A stretch of DNA of 64,000 nt from Flavisolibacter longurius. GTDB lineage: Bacteria; Bacteroidota; Bacteroidia; Chitinophagales; Chitinophagaceae. Numbering within the stretch: the stretch's first letter is position 1; the number at the start of each line of letters is the position of its first letter. The translations under genes were made by a program, and so were the position numbers. The stretch spans positions 1 to 64,000 of the forward strand of contig JABUMY010000010.1 of NCBI GenBank assembly GCA_013327885.1, given 5' to 3'. Under the pieces are notes generated by a model that ran no database searches, had not been told where the DNA came from, and saw nothing but the letters and a program-made list of their open reading frames with translations. This document shows positions 7,713 through 15,624 of the stretch, piece by piece.

Positions 7713-7772
7713 GCCGCTAATAACTAAGGCTTCGTTGCGCCCAACGGGCGAACAATGAAGCCGGTGTTGAAC
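7713..7772 (+). repeat. attC-like site 9 (compact)
   Basis: A 60-bp palindrome of classical attC length: ggcttcgttgcgccc (7728 onward) pairs with gggcgaacaatgaagcc across a loop of a few bases. The R''-like box gccgctaat matches the cassette start gttagcggc (6576) in all but the last base. The crossover is after G7766 and the following cassette begins ttgaac. It differs from the other nine by having almost no loop. Confidence 0.8.
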
Positions 7773-7949
7773 GGAACCGGTTAACTAAAGGAAAGGTTTT
7801 TGTCTATGGCGTTATCGTGTGAGGGGTAGGGTTTATTCAGAGGCAGGGCGCCTCTTTTTTTGTGCGTGGTGCAGTCGTGTGTGCAGTGTAAGAGGTGTTT
7901 TCATTGATGTGGATTGCGACAGGCACATTGGTGCCCCTACCCACTGCTG

Positions 7950-9041
7950 TCATGCGGCCGGAACAGATCTTTTTTCCCCTAAATACTGTTTGGGTGGGCC
8001 GCGCTGAGAAAAGACCGCTATGGTGATGAGCGTACCGGTTTCACAGCAAGGGCACCGCCGGAGCAGGGTCTTTACTATAGGTTCCCTTCTTACCACCTTC
8101 AGCGCCTTTTGCACCGCCTGCAGTTTACCCCTTTTCCAGGCGCTGCTCAGGATGCCATAATGCCGGATGCGCACAAAGCGCTGCGGCAGGATATGCTGCG
8201 CAAACCGTCGCACAAACTCCCCATTGCTGAGGGTCATGCGTTTTGAAGCCCCTGCATCCTTGTAATCTTTGTAGCGGAAGGTGACGTCACGGGCAGTTAC
8301 CTGCTCCAGGCGATGATTAGAGATGGCCACCTTGTGCGTATACCTTCCTAAGTATTCAATTACCTGCTGCGGTCCGCCAAAGGGTCGTTTGCAATAGACC
8401 ACCCACTGTTTTTGAAACAGGCTTTCCAGGATCACTTTATCGTCTATACCGCTTTCTCTGAGCTGCTGCACATACTTAGCCCTGTATACTTTGCTGAGTG
8501 CTTTAACGGGGAACAGATACTTGTTACTGCGCAAGTGTTGCTTCCACTTTCCTTTCTCGTCCAAACCGCCGCCCGGCACAATGCAGTGCAGGTGGGGATG
8601 CAGGCAGAGGTTCTGTCCCCAGGTATGTAAAACCGCTATCATGCCCAGGGACAGGCCTTCGGTCCTGCCAAACTGCTGCAGGGTGGCCCACACCGAAGCA
8701 AACAAGGCGTCGTAGACCACCCTGGGCTGGTGCAGTGCCAACGCATTCAGTTCCTGCGGCAGTGTAAAGACCACATGATAGTAGGTGCAGGGAAGCAAGT
8801 CCTCTTTGCGCTTTTCGATCCATTCGATGCGCTTATGTCCCTGGCACTTGGGACAGTGACGGTTGCGGCAAGAGTTGTAAGAGATATGCACACTGCCGCA
8901 ATCACCACAGGCGTCCACATGCCCGCCCAGGGCTGCCGTTCTGCACTGTGCAATCGCGCTGAGGGTCTTTTGCTGGTGAACCGGAAAATCATCCGTATTT
9001 ATATGGCGCAGCACATCGGCTACCTGCCAGACCGGGCGCAT
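7950..9041 (-). CDS. IS91-family transposase (HUH/Y1 type)
   Basis: A 363-residue rolling-circle transposase. The N-terminal zinc finger uses C45-x2-C48 and C58-x4-C63-x2-C66 (CGDCGSVH, then CRNRHCPKCQ). The catalytic HUH motif is HLH at 150-152 (LHPHLHCIVPGG), and the nucleophilic tyrosine region is EYLGRYTHKVA (Y230/Y234). These proteins nick single strands at the origin end and mobilise one-ended copies. The gene overlaps the upstream recombinase by 22 bases, indicating co-expression. It appears full length and intact. Confidence 0.93.
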   Translation of the reverse strand: MRPVWQVADVLRHINTDDFPVHQQKTLSAIAQCRTAALGGHVDACGDCGSVHISYNSCRNRHCPKCQGHKRIEWIEKRKEDLLPCTYYHVVFTLPQELNALALHQPRVVYDALFASVWATLQQFGRTEGLSLGMIAVLHTWGQNLCLHPHLHCIVPGGGLDEKGKWKQHLRSNKYLFPVKALSKVYRAKYVQQLRESGIDDKVILESLFQKQWVVYCKRPFGGPQQVIEYLGRYTHKVAISNHRLEQVTARDVTFRYKDYKDAGASKRMTLSNGEFVRRFAQHILPQRFVRIRHYGILSSAWKRGKLQAVQKALKVVRREPIVKTLLRRCPCCETGTLITIAVFSQRGPPKQYLGEKRSVPAA

Positions 9042-9889
9042 TGGGCAAAGACGTTATCCAGTGGACTGTGTAGCAGTTGATCGGGCGTTTGACAAACGTG
9101 CAAATAGACCATGGTGCTTTCTATATTGGCATGTCCCATCATCTTCTGCACCGTCAATATGTTTACACCGTCTTCCAGCAAATGGGTGGCAAAGGTGTGG
9201 CGCAGGGCGTGGGTGTGCACTTCTTTGAGAAGGCCCGCCTGCCTGGCCACCGTTGATACAGCCCATTGCACGCCACGCTGGCTGTAGCGGCTGTCGAAAT
9301 AGCCACCCTTGCGCCCCTGGGGCTGGCCACCAAAAAGATAGTCATGCGGATGTTCGGCAGCTATGTATTTTCTGATACCCCTGATCAGATGCTCTGACAG
9401 GGGCACATAACGGTCTTTATTGCCTTTGCTTTGCACTACGTGCAACAAACGGCGGTCGAAGTCCATATCCCTGAGCCGCAGGTTGCGCACTTCCATACAA
9501 CGAAGCCCACAGCCATAAAGCAAACCAATCAAGATTTTGTGCTTCAGCAATTGCGCCTTGTGAAGCATTGCCCATATCTCCTGGCGGCTGAGAATTACCG
9601 GCAGTTTCTCCGGCCGTGCAATGGAGGGCAGGTGCAAATGCTCGTAAGGCAGCCCTTCTGCTTTGAGCAGAAAACGTAGTCCGTAAACCCTATGTTTGAA
9701 ATACGTTTGAGAAGGTGTTTTGCTGCGCTGTTGCAGCTCGTAGAGATAGTCCTTTACCTGTTCGGGGTCAAGCTCTGTAGGCAGGCACTGAAAGTGAAGG
9801 GCCATCGCCGCAATGTGCCGACTGTAGTTATCAAAGGTGCGGGGACTACGGCCCAGAATGGAAATGTTGCGTTCAAAGCGCTCCAGCAA
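9020..9889 (-). CDS. Tyrosine recombinase/site-specific integrase associated with IS91
   Basis: A 289-residue XerC/D-like enzyme. The N-terminal core-binding domain (about 1-90) is followed by the catalytic domain with all expected residues: R130 (CGLRCMEVR), K155 (SKGNKDR), H227-x-x-R230 (HALRHTFATHLL), H253 (MMGHA) and nucleophile Y262 (STMVYLHV). The domain inserted between the second and third catalytic motifs that marks integron integrases is absent: only about 70 residues separate K155 and H227, with no IntI-specific patch. It therefore fits the accessory recombinase of IS91-like elements better than IntI, although the conserved C-terminal motif is very similar. Whether it can act on attC-like hairpins is unknown. 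Confidence 0.9.
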   Translation of the reverse strand: MLERFERNISILGRSPRTFDNYSRHIAAMALHFQCLPTELDPEQVKDYLYELQQRSKTPSQTYFKHRVYGLRFLLKAEGLPYEHLHLPSIARPEKLPVILSRQEIWAMLHKAQLLKHKILIGLLYGCGLRCMEVRNLRLRDMDFDRRLLHVVQSKGNKDRYVPLSEHLIRGIRKYIAAEHPHDYLFGGQPQGRKGGYFDSRYSQRGVQWAVSTVARQAGLLKEVHTHALRHTFATHLLEDGVNILTVQKMMGHANIESTMVYLHVCQTPDQLLHSPLDNVFAQCARSGR

Positions 9890-10038
9890 ATCTTGAAAGC
9901 CACTAACTTCACAACAGGCGCGGTTGAGGTACTTGTTATGCCTTACTGCTTCCGGGGATTTTTTTTCGTTGCCATTTTAATCAAAGTTTTGTTGAATACT
10001 AAATGTACGGCTAGTCCCGGAAGGCTACCGTAGGTTTA

Positions 10039-10237
10039 GTTCAACAAGGAGTTTGCTGCTATGCTGGCAGACAATACGCAGCATCAACTTTTTTATCGTT
10101 TATCAGCAGTAGTTTCAGCTGACATTACGCTATTGGTCAACAGGATATATTTTGTATTTTGGTTTTTCAATCGGCTTCAGTTGCCAGGCAGACACAGCGC
10201 AGAATACCAGCACAGCAGCAAGCCGTCAACGTTGGCG
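10039..10237 (+). repeat. attC-like site 10
   Basis: The left arm agtttgctgctatgctggca (10050 onward) pairs with taccagcacagcagcaagcc (10205 onward), about 17 of 20 positions, with a loop of about 135 bases. The R''-like box gttcaac complements the start of cassette 10, gttgaac, at 7766. The crossover is after G10231. The next unit starts ttggcg but no complementary cgccaac box follows, so this is the last recognisable site of the array. Confidence 0.82.
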
Positions 10238-10570
10238 AAAAATTTCTCGCTTCCTTTTCATTTTATACAATGTAGCTACCTTCTACAAAAAGAATGCGAT
10301 TCTTGAGCCAATCCACTTGATAACGTTTGCGAAATGCTTTTGGTCTTAATCAACGATTATACCGAAGTCAATAGCCGGATATATTCAGAACGATGCTTTA
10401 TAAACTGATGCGCAAAGAACAAACAACTGAATTTTCCTTCTGCTTTTGTACATTCGCTAACCTGAATCGATACGAGGGCTGACAATTCTCTCCTGCCGTT
10501 TAACCCGTGAACATCCCAGCACAAACCCCGCCTCTTTGAAAGCGCTTATTTTTAAAACAATGTAAGCGTT
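10238..10570. other. Degraded end of the cassette array, no intact gene
   Basis: No intact gene is visible. On the minus strand, codons from 10349 down to a stop at 10263-10265 read LRPKAFRKRYQVDW, then LKNRILFVEGSYIV, which looks like a genuine protein C-terminus but is cut by an upstream stop. It may be the remnant of a truncated last cassette in antisense orientation or of a chromosomal gene broken by the array. The last 60 bases must hold the promoter of the cupin gene. Confidence 0.35.
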
Positions 10571-11149
10571 ATGAAACGAAATGCATTCCTGAAAGCATGC
10601 CTGGCAACAGGCGCCGTGATGGCTTCTTCCTTAAATCTATGGGCCTTCACCAGAACTAAAAACAGGACAGGTAAAGGAATATGGGTCGCTGCCGGGAAAG
10701 ACCGTTTTGAAAAGCCCATTACCCTCTTTGAAGGCGACAGCTTTTATACCAAGGTGGCCACGGGTGACACAGATGGCGACCTCTATGTGTTTGAATCGAC
10801 ACGCAAAAAAGAAGGCGGACCTTCCTTTCACCTTCACTTTGAGCAGGATGAATTTTGGTATGTGATCCAGGGCGAATTTCTTTTTAAGGTTGGCGAGGAG
10901 ACATTTACCGCAAAAGCAGGCGACATCGTTTTCGGACCCAGGAAAGTTCCCCACGCATTTGCCAAGCTGGGGGAAGGGGAAGGGAAACTGTTGATGCTCT
11001 TTCAGCCCGCAGGCAAAATGGAAGCCATGTTTCGGAAGATAAGCGAAGGCGTCACTAAAAACATGACAGAAGAAGAGCAGGATGCCTTCCGTGAGGAGCA
11101 TGGCATTAAGCGGGTTGGCCCGCCACTCACCTATTTTAAAAAATGGTAA
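10571..11149 (+). CDS. Cupin-domain protein, exported
   Basis: A 192-residue protein. The N-terminus (K-R-N-x-F-L-K, then a hydrophobic stretch with a small-residue cleavage region near LWAF) looks like an export signal of the Tat-associated type without the strict twin arginine. Residues 75-150 form a single cupin barrel: the first motif is HLHFEQDEFWYVIQGEF, with two His and one Glu metal ligands, and the second is GDIVFGPRKVPHAF. Substrate unknown. It starts a run of independent plus-strand chromosomal genes. Confidence 0.8.
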   Translation: MKRNAFLKACLATGAVMASSLNLWAFTRTKNRTGKGIWVAAGKDRFEKPITLFEGDSFYTKVATGDTDGDLYVFESTRKKEGGPSFHLHFEQDEFWYVIQGEFLFKVGEETFTAKAGDIVFGPRKVPHAFAKLGEGEGKLLMLFQPAGKMEAMFRKISEGVTKNMTEEEQDAFREEHGIKRVGPPLTYFKKW

Positions 11150-11344
11150 CGCCGGCAAAGGTGTACAACCGCCCCCTTGCAAAAGCAAACAAGACATTTT
11201 TACTTCAGCAAAAAGGACCAAACTTCATTTCGTGAGAAAGCGTTCGTGAAAGATTCCGTTTCCTTGTTCCTGAAAAGCCTTTGTAACGGCAGCTAACCTT
11301 CTCATTGGACCCTTTAAAACCTTAAACCAATAAATATTCCTGCC

Positions 11345-12301
11345 ATGGCAAGATCTACAGCGCTGCTACCAACAACTTCAAACGACTTGTATTTAACGGA
11401 CGGTGGACTGGAAACCACCCTGGTTTTTTTGCAGGGATTTGACCTGCCCTGTTTCGCTGCTTTTGACCTGCTTAAAGATGAAAAGGGATACGCTGCCTTA
11501 CAGGATTACTACCGGGGATACCTGCAGATTGCGAAAGAGGCGAAAACCAATTTTATCCTGGAAAGTCCAACCTGGCGGGCCAACCCCGACTGGATGGAAA
11601 AAATTGGGTATAAAAAAGAGGAACTGGCTGCCGTCAATGAAAAAGCAATACAATTGTTGAAAGACCTTAAACAGGAATTTGAAAACGATATACCGCAGAT
11701 ACTGATCAGTGGTTGTATCGGTCCGCGTGGTGACGGCTACAAACCCGGTGCCACCATGACCAGTGAAGAAGCGCAAGCTTATCATTCGGAACAGGTGGGT
11801 GTATTTCGCAAAGCGCAAGTTGACCTTGTATCCGCCATCACCATGAATTATGCAGAAGAAGCCATTGGAATTTGCCTTGCCGCCGGCGAAGCAGGCATCC
11901 CGGTTGTGATCTCGTTTACGGTAGAAACAAATGGTCTGCTGCCCGATGGTAAGTCGCTGCAGGAAGCCATTCGTCTTGTTGACGAGAATACAACGAATCC
12001 GCCTATTTATTACATGATCAACTGCGCCCATCCTTCCCATTTCAAAGAGCAGTTAGAAAACGGCAGAAACGAAGACTGGACAAACCGCATCAAAGGACTG
12101 CGGGCCAACGCTTCCTGTAAAAGTCATGCGGAGCTGGACGAATCCACTGAACTGGACACGGGTAACCCGCAGGAACTGGGGGCGTTTCACAGGCAGTTAA
12201 AAGATGCCTTTCCGCACATCAATGTGTTTGGCGGTTGTTGCGGTACCGATGAAGAACATGTAAGGGCCATCGCTTCCGAAGTCAAAACTGCGGTGCATTG
12301 A
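11345..12301 (+). CDS. Homocysteine S-methyltransferase family protein (MmuM-like)
   Basis: A 318-residue TIM-barrel enzyme. It begins with the family signature L-x-D-G-G-L-E-T-T-L, and its zinc ligands are visible as NCAHP near residue 228 and the paired cysteines in GGCCGTD near residue 300. Members methylate homocysteine from S-methylmethionine or related donors to make methionine. The family also contains proteins acting on other thiols, so the exact donor is not certain. Single gene; no SAM riboswitch core could be seen in the 195 bases upstream. Confidence 0.88.
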   Translation: MARSTALLPTTSNDLYLTDGGLETTLVFLQGFDLPCFAAFDLLKDEKGYAALQDYYRGYLQIAKEAKTNFILESPTWRANPDWMEKIGYKKEELAAVNEKAIQLLKDLKQEFENDIPQILISGCIGPRGDGYKPGATMTSEEAQAYHSEQVGVFRKAQVDLVSAITMNYAEEAIGICLAAGEAGIPVVISFTVETNGLLPDGKSLQEAIRLVDENTTNPPIYYMINCAHPSHFKEQLENGRNEDWTNRIKGLRANASCKSHAELDESTELDTGNPQELGAFHRQLKDAFPHINVFGGCCGTDEEHVRAIASEVKTAVH

Positions 12302-12509
12302 AGGTGCTGCCTAATGATTGCAATAGATTAGATTTCTTCTGGTACAAAATGATTTATCAAACCAGATAGTAGCAAGGCGGAATACGGGGAAAACAATATT
12401 GTAAATTCACTTTTGCCTTTTTCACTTTTTTAATCGGTTCTCTCCCATTGTTGTTTGTTGAAAGCGTACATTCCATTCCCAAACAACCCACCGTCAAAAC
12501 AGAAATTCC

Positions 12510-13010
12510 ATGAGTCAAAAATTTGAAGCGTCAAAAGAATCCGGAGCCCATTTCCAATTAAGCAAACTGGTTGGAGAATGGAAAGGCACCACCAAAACCT
12601 GGTTCGACCCGGCAAAGCTCGAAGATGAATCGCCCATTGAAGGTACCATGCGGGAACTAATGGATGGCCGCTTTGTCATACACGAATACAAGGGCCGCTT
12701 TGGCGACAAGCCCCTTACCGGCATGGCGATCTATGGCTATAACCTTGACCTGCAAAAATACCAGTGTGCCTGGATCGACTCATTTCACAACGGGTCGGCC
12801 ATTATGTTTTCGCAGGGGTCAAAAGGCGATGAAAATCTTAATGTACTGGGAAGCTATGCGTATGTCACTCCGGAAACAGAACAACACTGGGGCTGGCGCA
12901 CCCAGTTGGAATGGAACAGCGATGATGAACTTGTGATCACTGCCTTTAATATTTCACCGGAAGGAGAAGAAACAAAAGCAACGGAAACCATTTACAGGAA
13001 AGTGAAGTAA
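12510..13010 (+). CDS. DUF1579 family protein
   Basis: A 166-residue soluble protein with the DUF1579 layout: LVGEWKGTTKTWFDP at residues 20-35, a middle MRELMDGRFVIHEYKG, the glycine-rich turn around TGMAIYGYN and a late beta-strand set ending ATETIYRKVK. The family probably forms a lipocalin-like barrel, and its biochemical role is unknown. No signal peptide. Single gene with no obvious partners. Confidence 0.8.
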   Translation: MSQKFEASKESGAHFQLSKLVGEWKGTTKTWFDPAKLEDESPIEGTMRELMDGRFVIHEYKGRFGDKPLTGMAIYGYNLDLQKYQCAWIDSFHNGSAIMFSQGSKGDENLNVLGSYAYVTPETEQHWGWRTQLEWNSDDELVITAFNISPEGEETKATETIYRKVK

Positions 13011-13429
13011 GTCGTATTGCGACCATGTAGCTTTTTATTTAGTTATTCATTCTTTCTTTTTCCCGGTCTTGCCTAACCGATATTTATTGTTGTTGATGCG
13101 TTTTAATTTTCTGCTGATGTAAGCATCAAAATTTGGCAGCATTGAATGGTGTCTTATGCGATAGCAAGCTGTTTTTATATGCTCAGAGACAGGTTATTAC
13201 CTATTCTGGCAAAATAGTTGTTGCACTGCTTAACATCGTGTGAGAAGGGAATGTTTGCTGTTGTTCCCTAAAAATATTTTGTAACATATAAAAAACGTAT
13301 GCATCAACGAGTAGCAAATGCAGGAATAAATAGCAATACTGCCGACTAAAATTTTTCACGAAAACGCTAGGCCGTTTTTAGAGAAGGAATTATTTTTAGA
13401 ACCATCTATAAAGCATAAAACGATAAATT
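13011..13429. other. Intergenic region with a short coding remnant
   Basis: No intact gene. On the minus strand, a 45-codon open stretch ends at a TGA (13047-13049); its product contains MLPNFDAYISRKLKRINN and a lysine-rich tail, and looks like the C-terminus of a lost gene. The rest is AT-rich and holds the presumed promoter of the next gene; I see no clear hairpin. Confidence 0.3.
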
Positions 13430-13702
13430 ATGGCATTACCGGATTTTCCGAATGGATTTGAATCATGGCAGAAAACACATTTTGAAGTGGTGGAAGTATT
13501 GGTCTTTATGCGTGAGCTGGAAGAAGACAAAAAGCCCAAAAATTTTGCTGAATTTTTAGATCGTTCGGCAACAGAGGAAATGTATCAGTTGGCGCTTCGG
13601 CTGACCAATCAATTTGAAGAAGAAACAAAGGGCAAAGTACGTGAGCGGACGCTGTTTGATGAAATAGAAGAATTCGTCTGGGCAGAAGTGAAAACCTTGT
13701 AA
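13430..13702 (+). CDS. Hypothetical small acidic protein
   Basis: A 90-residue, strongly acidic, apparently all-helical protein (FNG-type start ALPDFPNGFESWQKT, then VVEVLVFMRELEED). It has no signal, membrane span or recognised motif. The ATG is preceded by an AT-rich leader. Amino acid composition is that of a real, folded helical bundle, but the function is unknown. Confidence 0.6.
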   Translation: MALPDFPNGFESWQKTHFEVVEVLVFMRELEEDKKPKNFAEFLDRSATEEMYQLALRLTNQFEEETKGKVRERTLFDEIEEFVWAEVKTL

Positions 13703-13839
13703 GCTTTTTTCCATTCCATAATGCTTCGGAGCGGTAGGGAGTGATTTTTTCTTTGCCGGATAAAAGATGCTGCGACGAAGAAAAAATGCCGTTTTATTCC
13801 TTTCGTTTATAGATTGAATCTAGCGTTTAATTAAAGCAG

Positions 13840-14280
13840 ATGGAAACCAACAATTGGAACGACATAAATGCAACGGAACAGGAACCGGTGCTCACCTTTT
13901 ACTACGGTACACGGGCAAGCTTAAGCAAAGTCGACCACATCGTTCCCGGTTATTCTTCCAATTATGGCAAGCGAAAAAAAGCGTCCTGTGTTTATTTTTC
14001 CGCAACGCTTGACGCTGCCGTTTGGGGCGCTGAACTGGCACAGGGCGAAGGCCTTGGCCGCATTTATGTTGTGCAGCCCCCCGGACCATATGAGGATGAT
14101 CCGAACCTGACAGACAAAAAATTCCCGGGCAACCCAACCCGGTCGTACCGCACAAAAGAGCCACTGCTTGTTGTTGACGAAGTACAGGATTGGCAGGGAC
14201 ATTTGCCGGAACAACTCGCAGCCATGCGAAATCACCTTGCTCAATTGGCGCAGCAAGGCATTGAGGCCATTGAAGATTAA
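13840..14280 (+). CDS. arr: NAD+--rifampin ADP-ribosyltransferase (Arr)
   Basis: A 146-residue protein of the normal length for Arr. Conserved blocks are present in order: FYYGTRASL, the PGYSSNYGKRKKASCVYFSA stretch split by the expected turn, LDAAVWGAELAQGEG, then the near-invariant EDDPNLTDKKFPGNPTRSYR, EPLLVV and a C-terminal QGIEAIED. Arr transfers ADP-ribose from NAD+ to the ansa-bridge hydroxyl of rifamycins and inactivates them. Arr genes occur as integron cassettes elsewhere, but here no attC-like palindrome flanks the gene. It is followed 11 bases later by a YdeI-like gene, suggesting a two-gene unit. Confidence 0.95.
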   Translation: METNNWNDINATEQEPVLTFYYGTRASLSKVDHIVPGYSSNYGKRKKASCVYFSATLDAAVWGAELAQGEGLGRIYVVQPPGPYEDDPNLTDKKFPGNPTRSYRTKEPLLVVDEVQDWQGHLPEQLAAMRNHLAQLAQQGIEAIED

Positions 14281-14291
14281 AATCTGTTCCT

Positions 14292-14885
14292 GTGCAGGAT
14301 AAAACCACCGCGCTAAAATCGATTCCTGTTTTCTATCCCCGTACGGTGGCTGCCTGGCAAAAATGGCTGGCAAAAAATCACCTGTCACACCAGGCTGTAT
14401 GGGTCCTTTTTCATTCGAAAAAATCCGGCAAAAAATCCATTACCTGGAGCGAATCGGTTGATGTTGCGCTTTGCTTTGGGTGGATCGACAGTAAAAAGAT
14501 CAGGATCGATGAAGACACATCGCACCAGTTCTTTAGCCGGCGCAAACCCAAAAGCACCTGGTCGAAGATCAACAAAGAAAAAGTTGCCAAATTAATAGAA
14601 GAAGGCCGCATGGCAAAAGCAGGTTTGGATGCAGTGGAAAGGGCCAAACAAAACGGCTCTTGGACGATGCTTGATAGTGTTGACAGCCTGGTCATTCCTC
14701 CTGATCTGCAAGCAGCGCTGGCGAAGAGTAAAGGTGCACTCGAATTTTTCTCCCAACAAAGCAACTCGGTAAAAAAAGCAATGCTGCAATGGCTGGTGCT
14801 GGCCCGCAGGCCGGAAACCCGCCACCAGCGCATTACAGAAATTGTTACACTGGCAGCAGAAGGAAAAAAGCCCAAACAGTTTTAG
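14292..14885 (+). CDS. YdeI/OmpD-associated family protein
   Basis: A 197-residue protein with the family pattern: FYPRTVAAWQKWLAKNH, a VWVLFHSKKSGK block, LCFGWIDSKKIRIDED, then FSRRKPKSTWSKINKE and a C-terminal domain ending GKKPKQF. YdeI-type proteins are linked in several bacteria to resistance or envelope stress, with no known catalytic mechanism. The GTG start at 14292 leaves an 11-base gap after arr, so the two are probably co-transcribed. Confidence 0.85.
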   Translation: MQDKTTALKSIPVFYPRTVAAWQKWLAKNHLSHQAVWVLFHSKKSGKKSITWSESVDVALCFGWIDSKKIRIDEDTSHQFFSRRKPKSTWSKINKEKVAKLIEEGRMAKAGLDAVERAKQNGSWTMLDSVDSLVIPPDLQAALAKSKGALEFFSQQSNSVKKAMLQWLVLARRPETRHQRITEIVTLAAEGKKPKQF

Positions 14886-15038
14886 TAGTAAACTAAGGCT
14901 GTTTTTATGATACCGCGACACGATACCTAAATGTTCTTTCCCTCAATTCATGCGAGGGTTCTGCCGGTTCAGGCAGGATGACGCTTTTTATGAGAAAGGT
15001 TAGTGCAAATTCGGGTTTCAAACGAAACAATACCAACC

Positions 15039-15458
15039 ATGTCAGTCAAATCAATCTTTACCAACTGGACACAAATAGCCAGTGCGCTCCTTCTTGCCGG
15101 CTCGCTTGCCTGGGCCATAAAGCTTTCTGTTATCATCGCCACCAACGGCCGCATTATAGATACAGGCGCCGCCGCTATGCTAATGACAGTAGGACTGCCG
15201 TTATTGGTCATTGGCTCTACCTCCATTGGGCATCGTATCGCGGCAAACAAAACTACGCTGCTGCGAATCCTTGCCATCCTCCTTTCGCCCTTAGTTCTTT
15301 TTGGTGCCTGTTTCCTGCTCACAACTTCACTGGCACCGTTGGTAACAAATAGCTCTGTGCCGTATGCAGCCCAGGAACTTCCTATCGCCGTTGTGGTGTT
15401 GGTGTGTTTACCAACCGGTTATGGCTTGTTCAAAAGTACCCGGGCATCAATTGCATAA
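15039..15458 (+). CDS. Small multi-pass membrane protein
   Basis: From the ATG at 15039 the product is 139 residues (a GTG at 15003 would add 12). There are four hydrophobic segments, at about residues 12-34, 43-66, 75-100 and 108-128, separated by short loops, so both termini are likely cytoplasmic. No family motif is recognised. It stands alone before the inverted-repeat element. Confidence 0.65.
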   Translation: MSVKSIFTNWTQIASALLLAGSLAWAIKLSVIIATNGRIIDTGAAAMLMTVGLPLLVIGSTSIGHRIAANKTTLLRILAILLSPLVLFGACFLLTTSLAPLVTNSSVPYAAQELPIAVVVLVCLPTGYGLFKSTRASIA

Positions 15459-15624
15459 GCAGCTTTCAAGCTGAATAATTTCAGCACTTTTAATATATAA
15501 GTGAGGCAGGAAATTTGTTTTGCCTTGGGTAATATGCCTCCATATCGTGTTTTTTACATTGACGACCACTTGGAATGCAACGCCCTTTAATCGATCCGAT
15601 GAAAACTTACTACTCCATTGCCTC

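Larger units (their letters stand above)
7773..10038 (-). mobile_element. IS91-family element with tyrosine recombinase, inside cassette 10
   Basis: Two overlapping minus-strand genes, a tyrosine recombinase followed by an HUH transposase with N-terminal zinc finger, form the common two-gene IS91-like layout of Bacteroidota. The transposase 3' side, where IS91 elements have their replication origin end, points to 7773, directly beside GAAC (7769-7772); IS91-family members are known to insert next to GAAC or CAAG. An eight-base palindrome aaccggtt lies just inside. The other end is not resolved; coordinates give the maximum span up to the attC-like site 10 box. The boxes gttgaac (7766) and gttcaac (10039) still pair, so the element appears to have landed in an existing short cassette whose own gene is not recognisable. 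Confidence 0.65.
1..10237 (+). mobile_element. Integron-type gene cassette array without integrase (CALIN)
   Basis: About ten consecutive units each hold one gene followed by an imperfect palindrome of 60-200 bp. Crossover points, each just after a G, are at 270, 1079, 1209, 3074, 3328, 4230, 4869, 5622, 6576, 7766 and 10231. The decisive pattern is self-complementarity of each unit: start gttgggcgta and end tacgcccaac (1209/2945), gttgtgcgt and acgcacaac (3328/4043), gttggctgc and gcagccaac (4230/4741), gttgcctgc and gcaggcaac (4869/5494), gttagtggct and agccactaac (5622/6448). In integrons the R'' and R' boxes of a cassette pair when it is circular, so this is what excised and reinserted cassettes would leave. 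Most genes read toward their own palindrome. No IntI-like gene lies in the window; it could be beyond position 1 or act from elsewhere. Confidence 0.85.

Noticed and set aside
9020..9889. Tyrosine recombinase as the integron integrase (intI) of the array
   Set aside because: The IntI-specific additional domain between K155 and H227 is missing, and the gene overlaps an IS91 transposase, so it belongs to the insertion element. Kept only as a speculative finding.
1..10237. CRISPR array or phage in the repeat-rich region
   Set aside because: The palindromes differ in sequence and length, are far apart and flank single genes; there are no short identical repeats, cas genes or phage structural genes.
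11150..11344. SAM-type riboswitch before the homocysteine methyltransferase-like gene
   Set aside because: I looked for the conserved SAM-I and SAM-II cores and saw none.
13840..14280. arr as part of the cassette array
   Set aside because: No palindrome or pairing boxes flank it, and about 3.6 kb of ordinary chromosome separates it from the last attC-like site.
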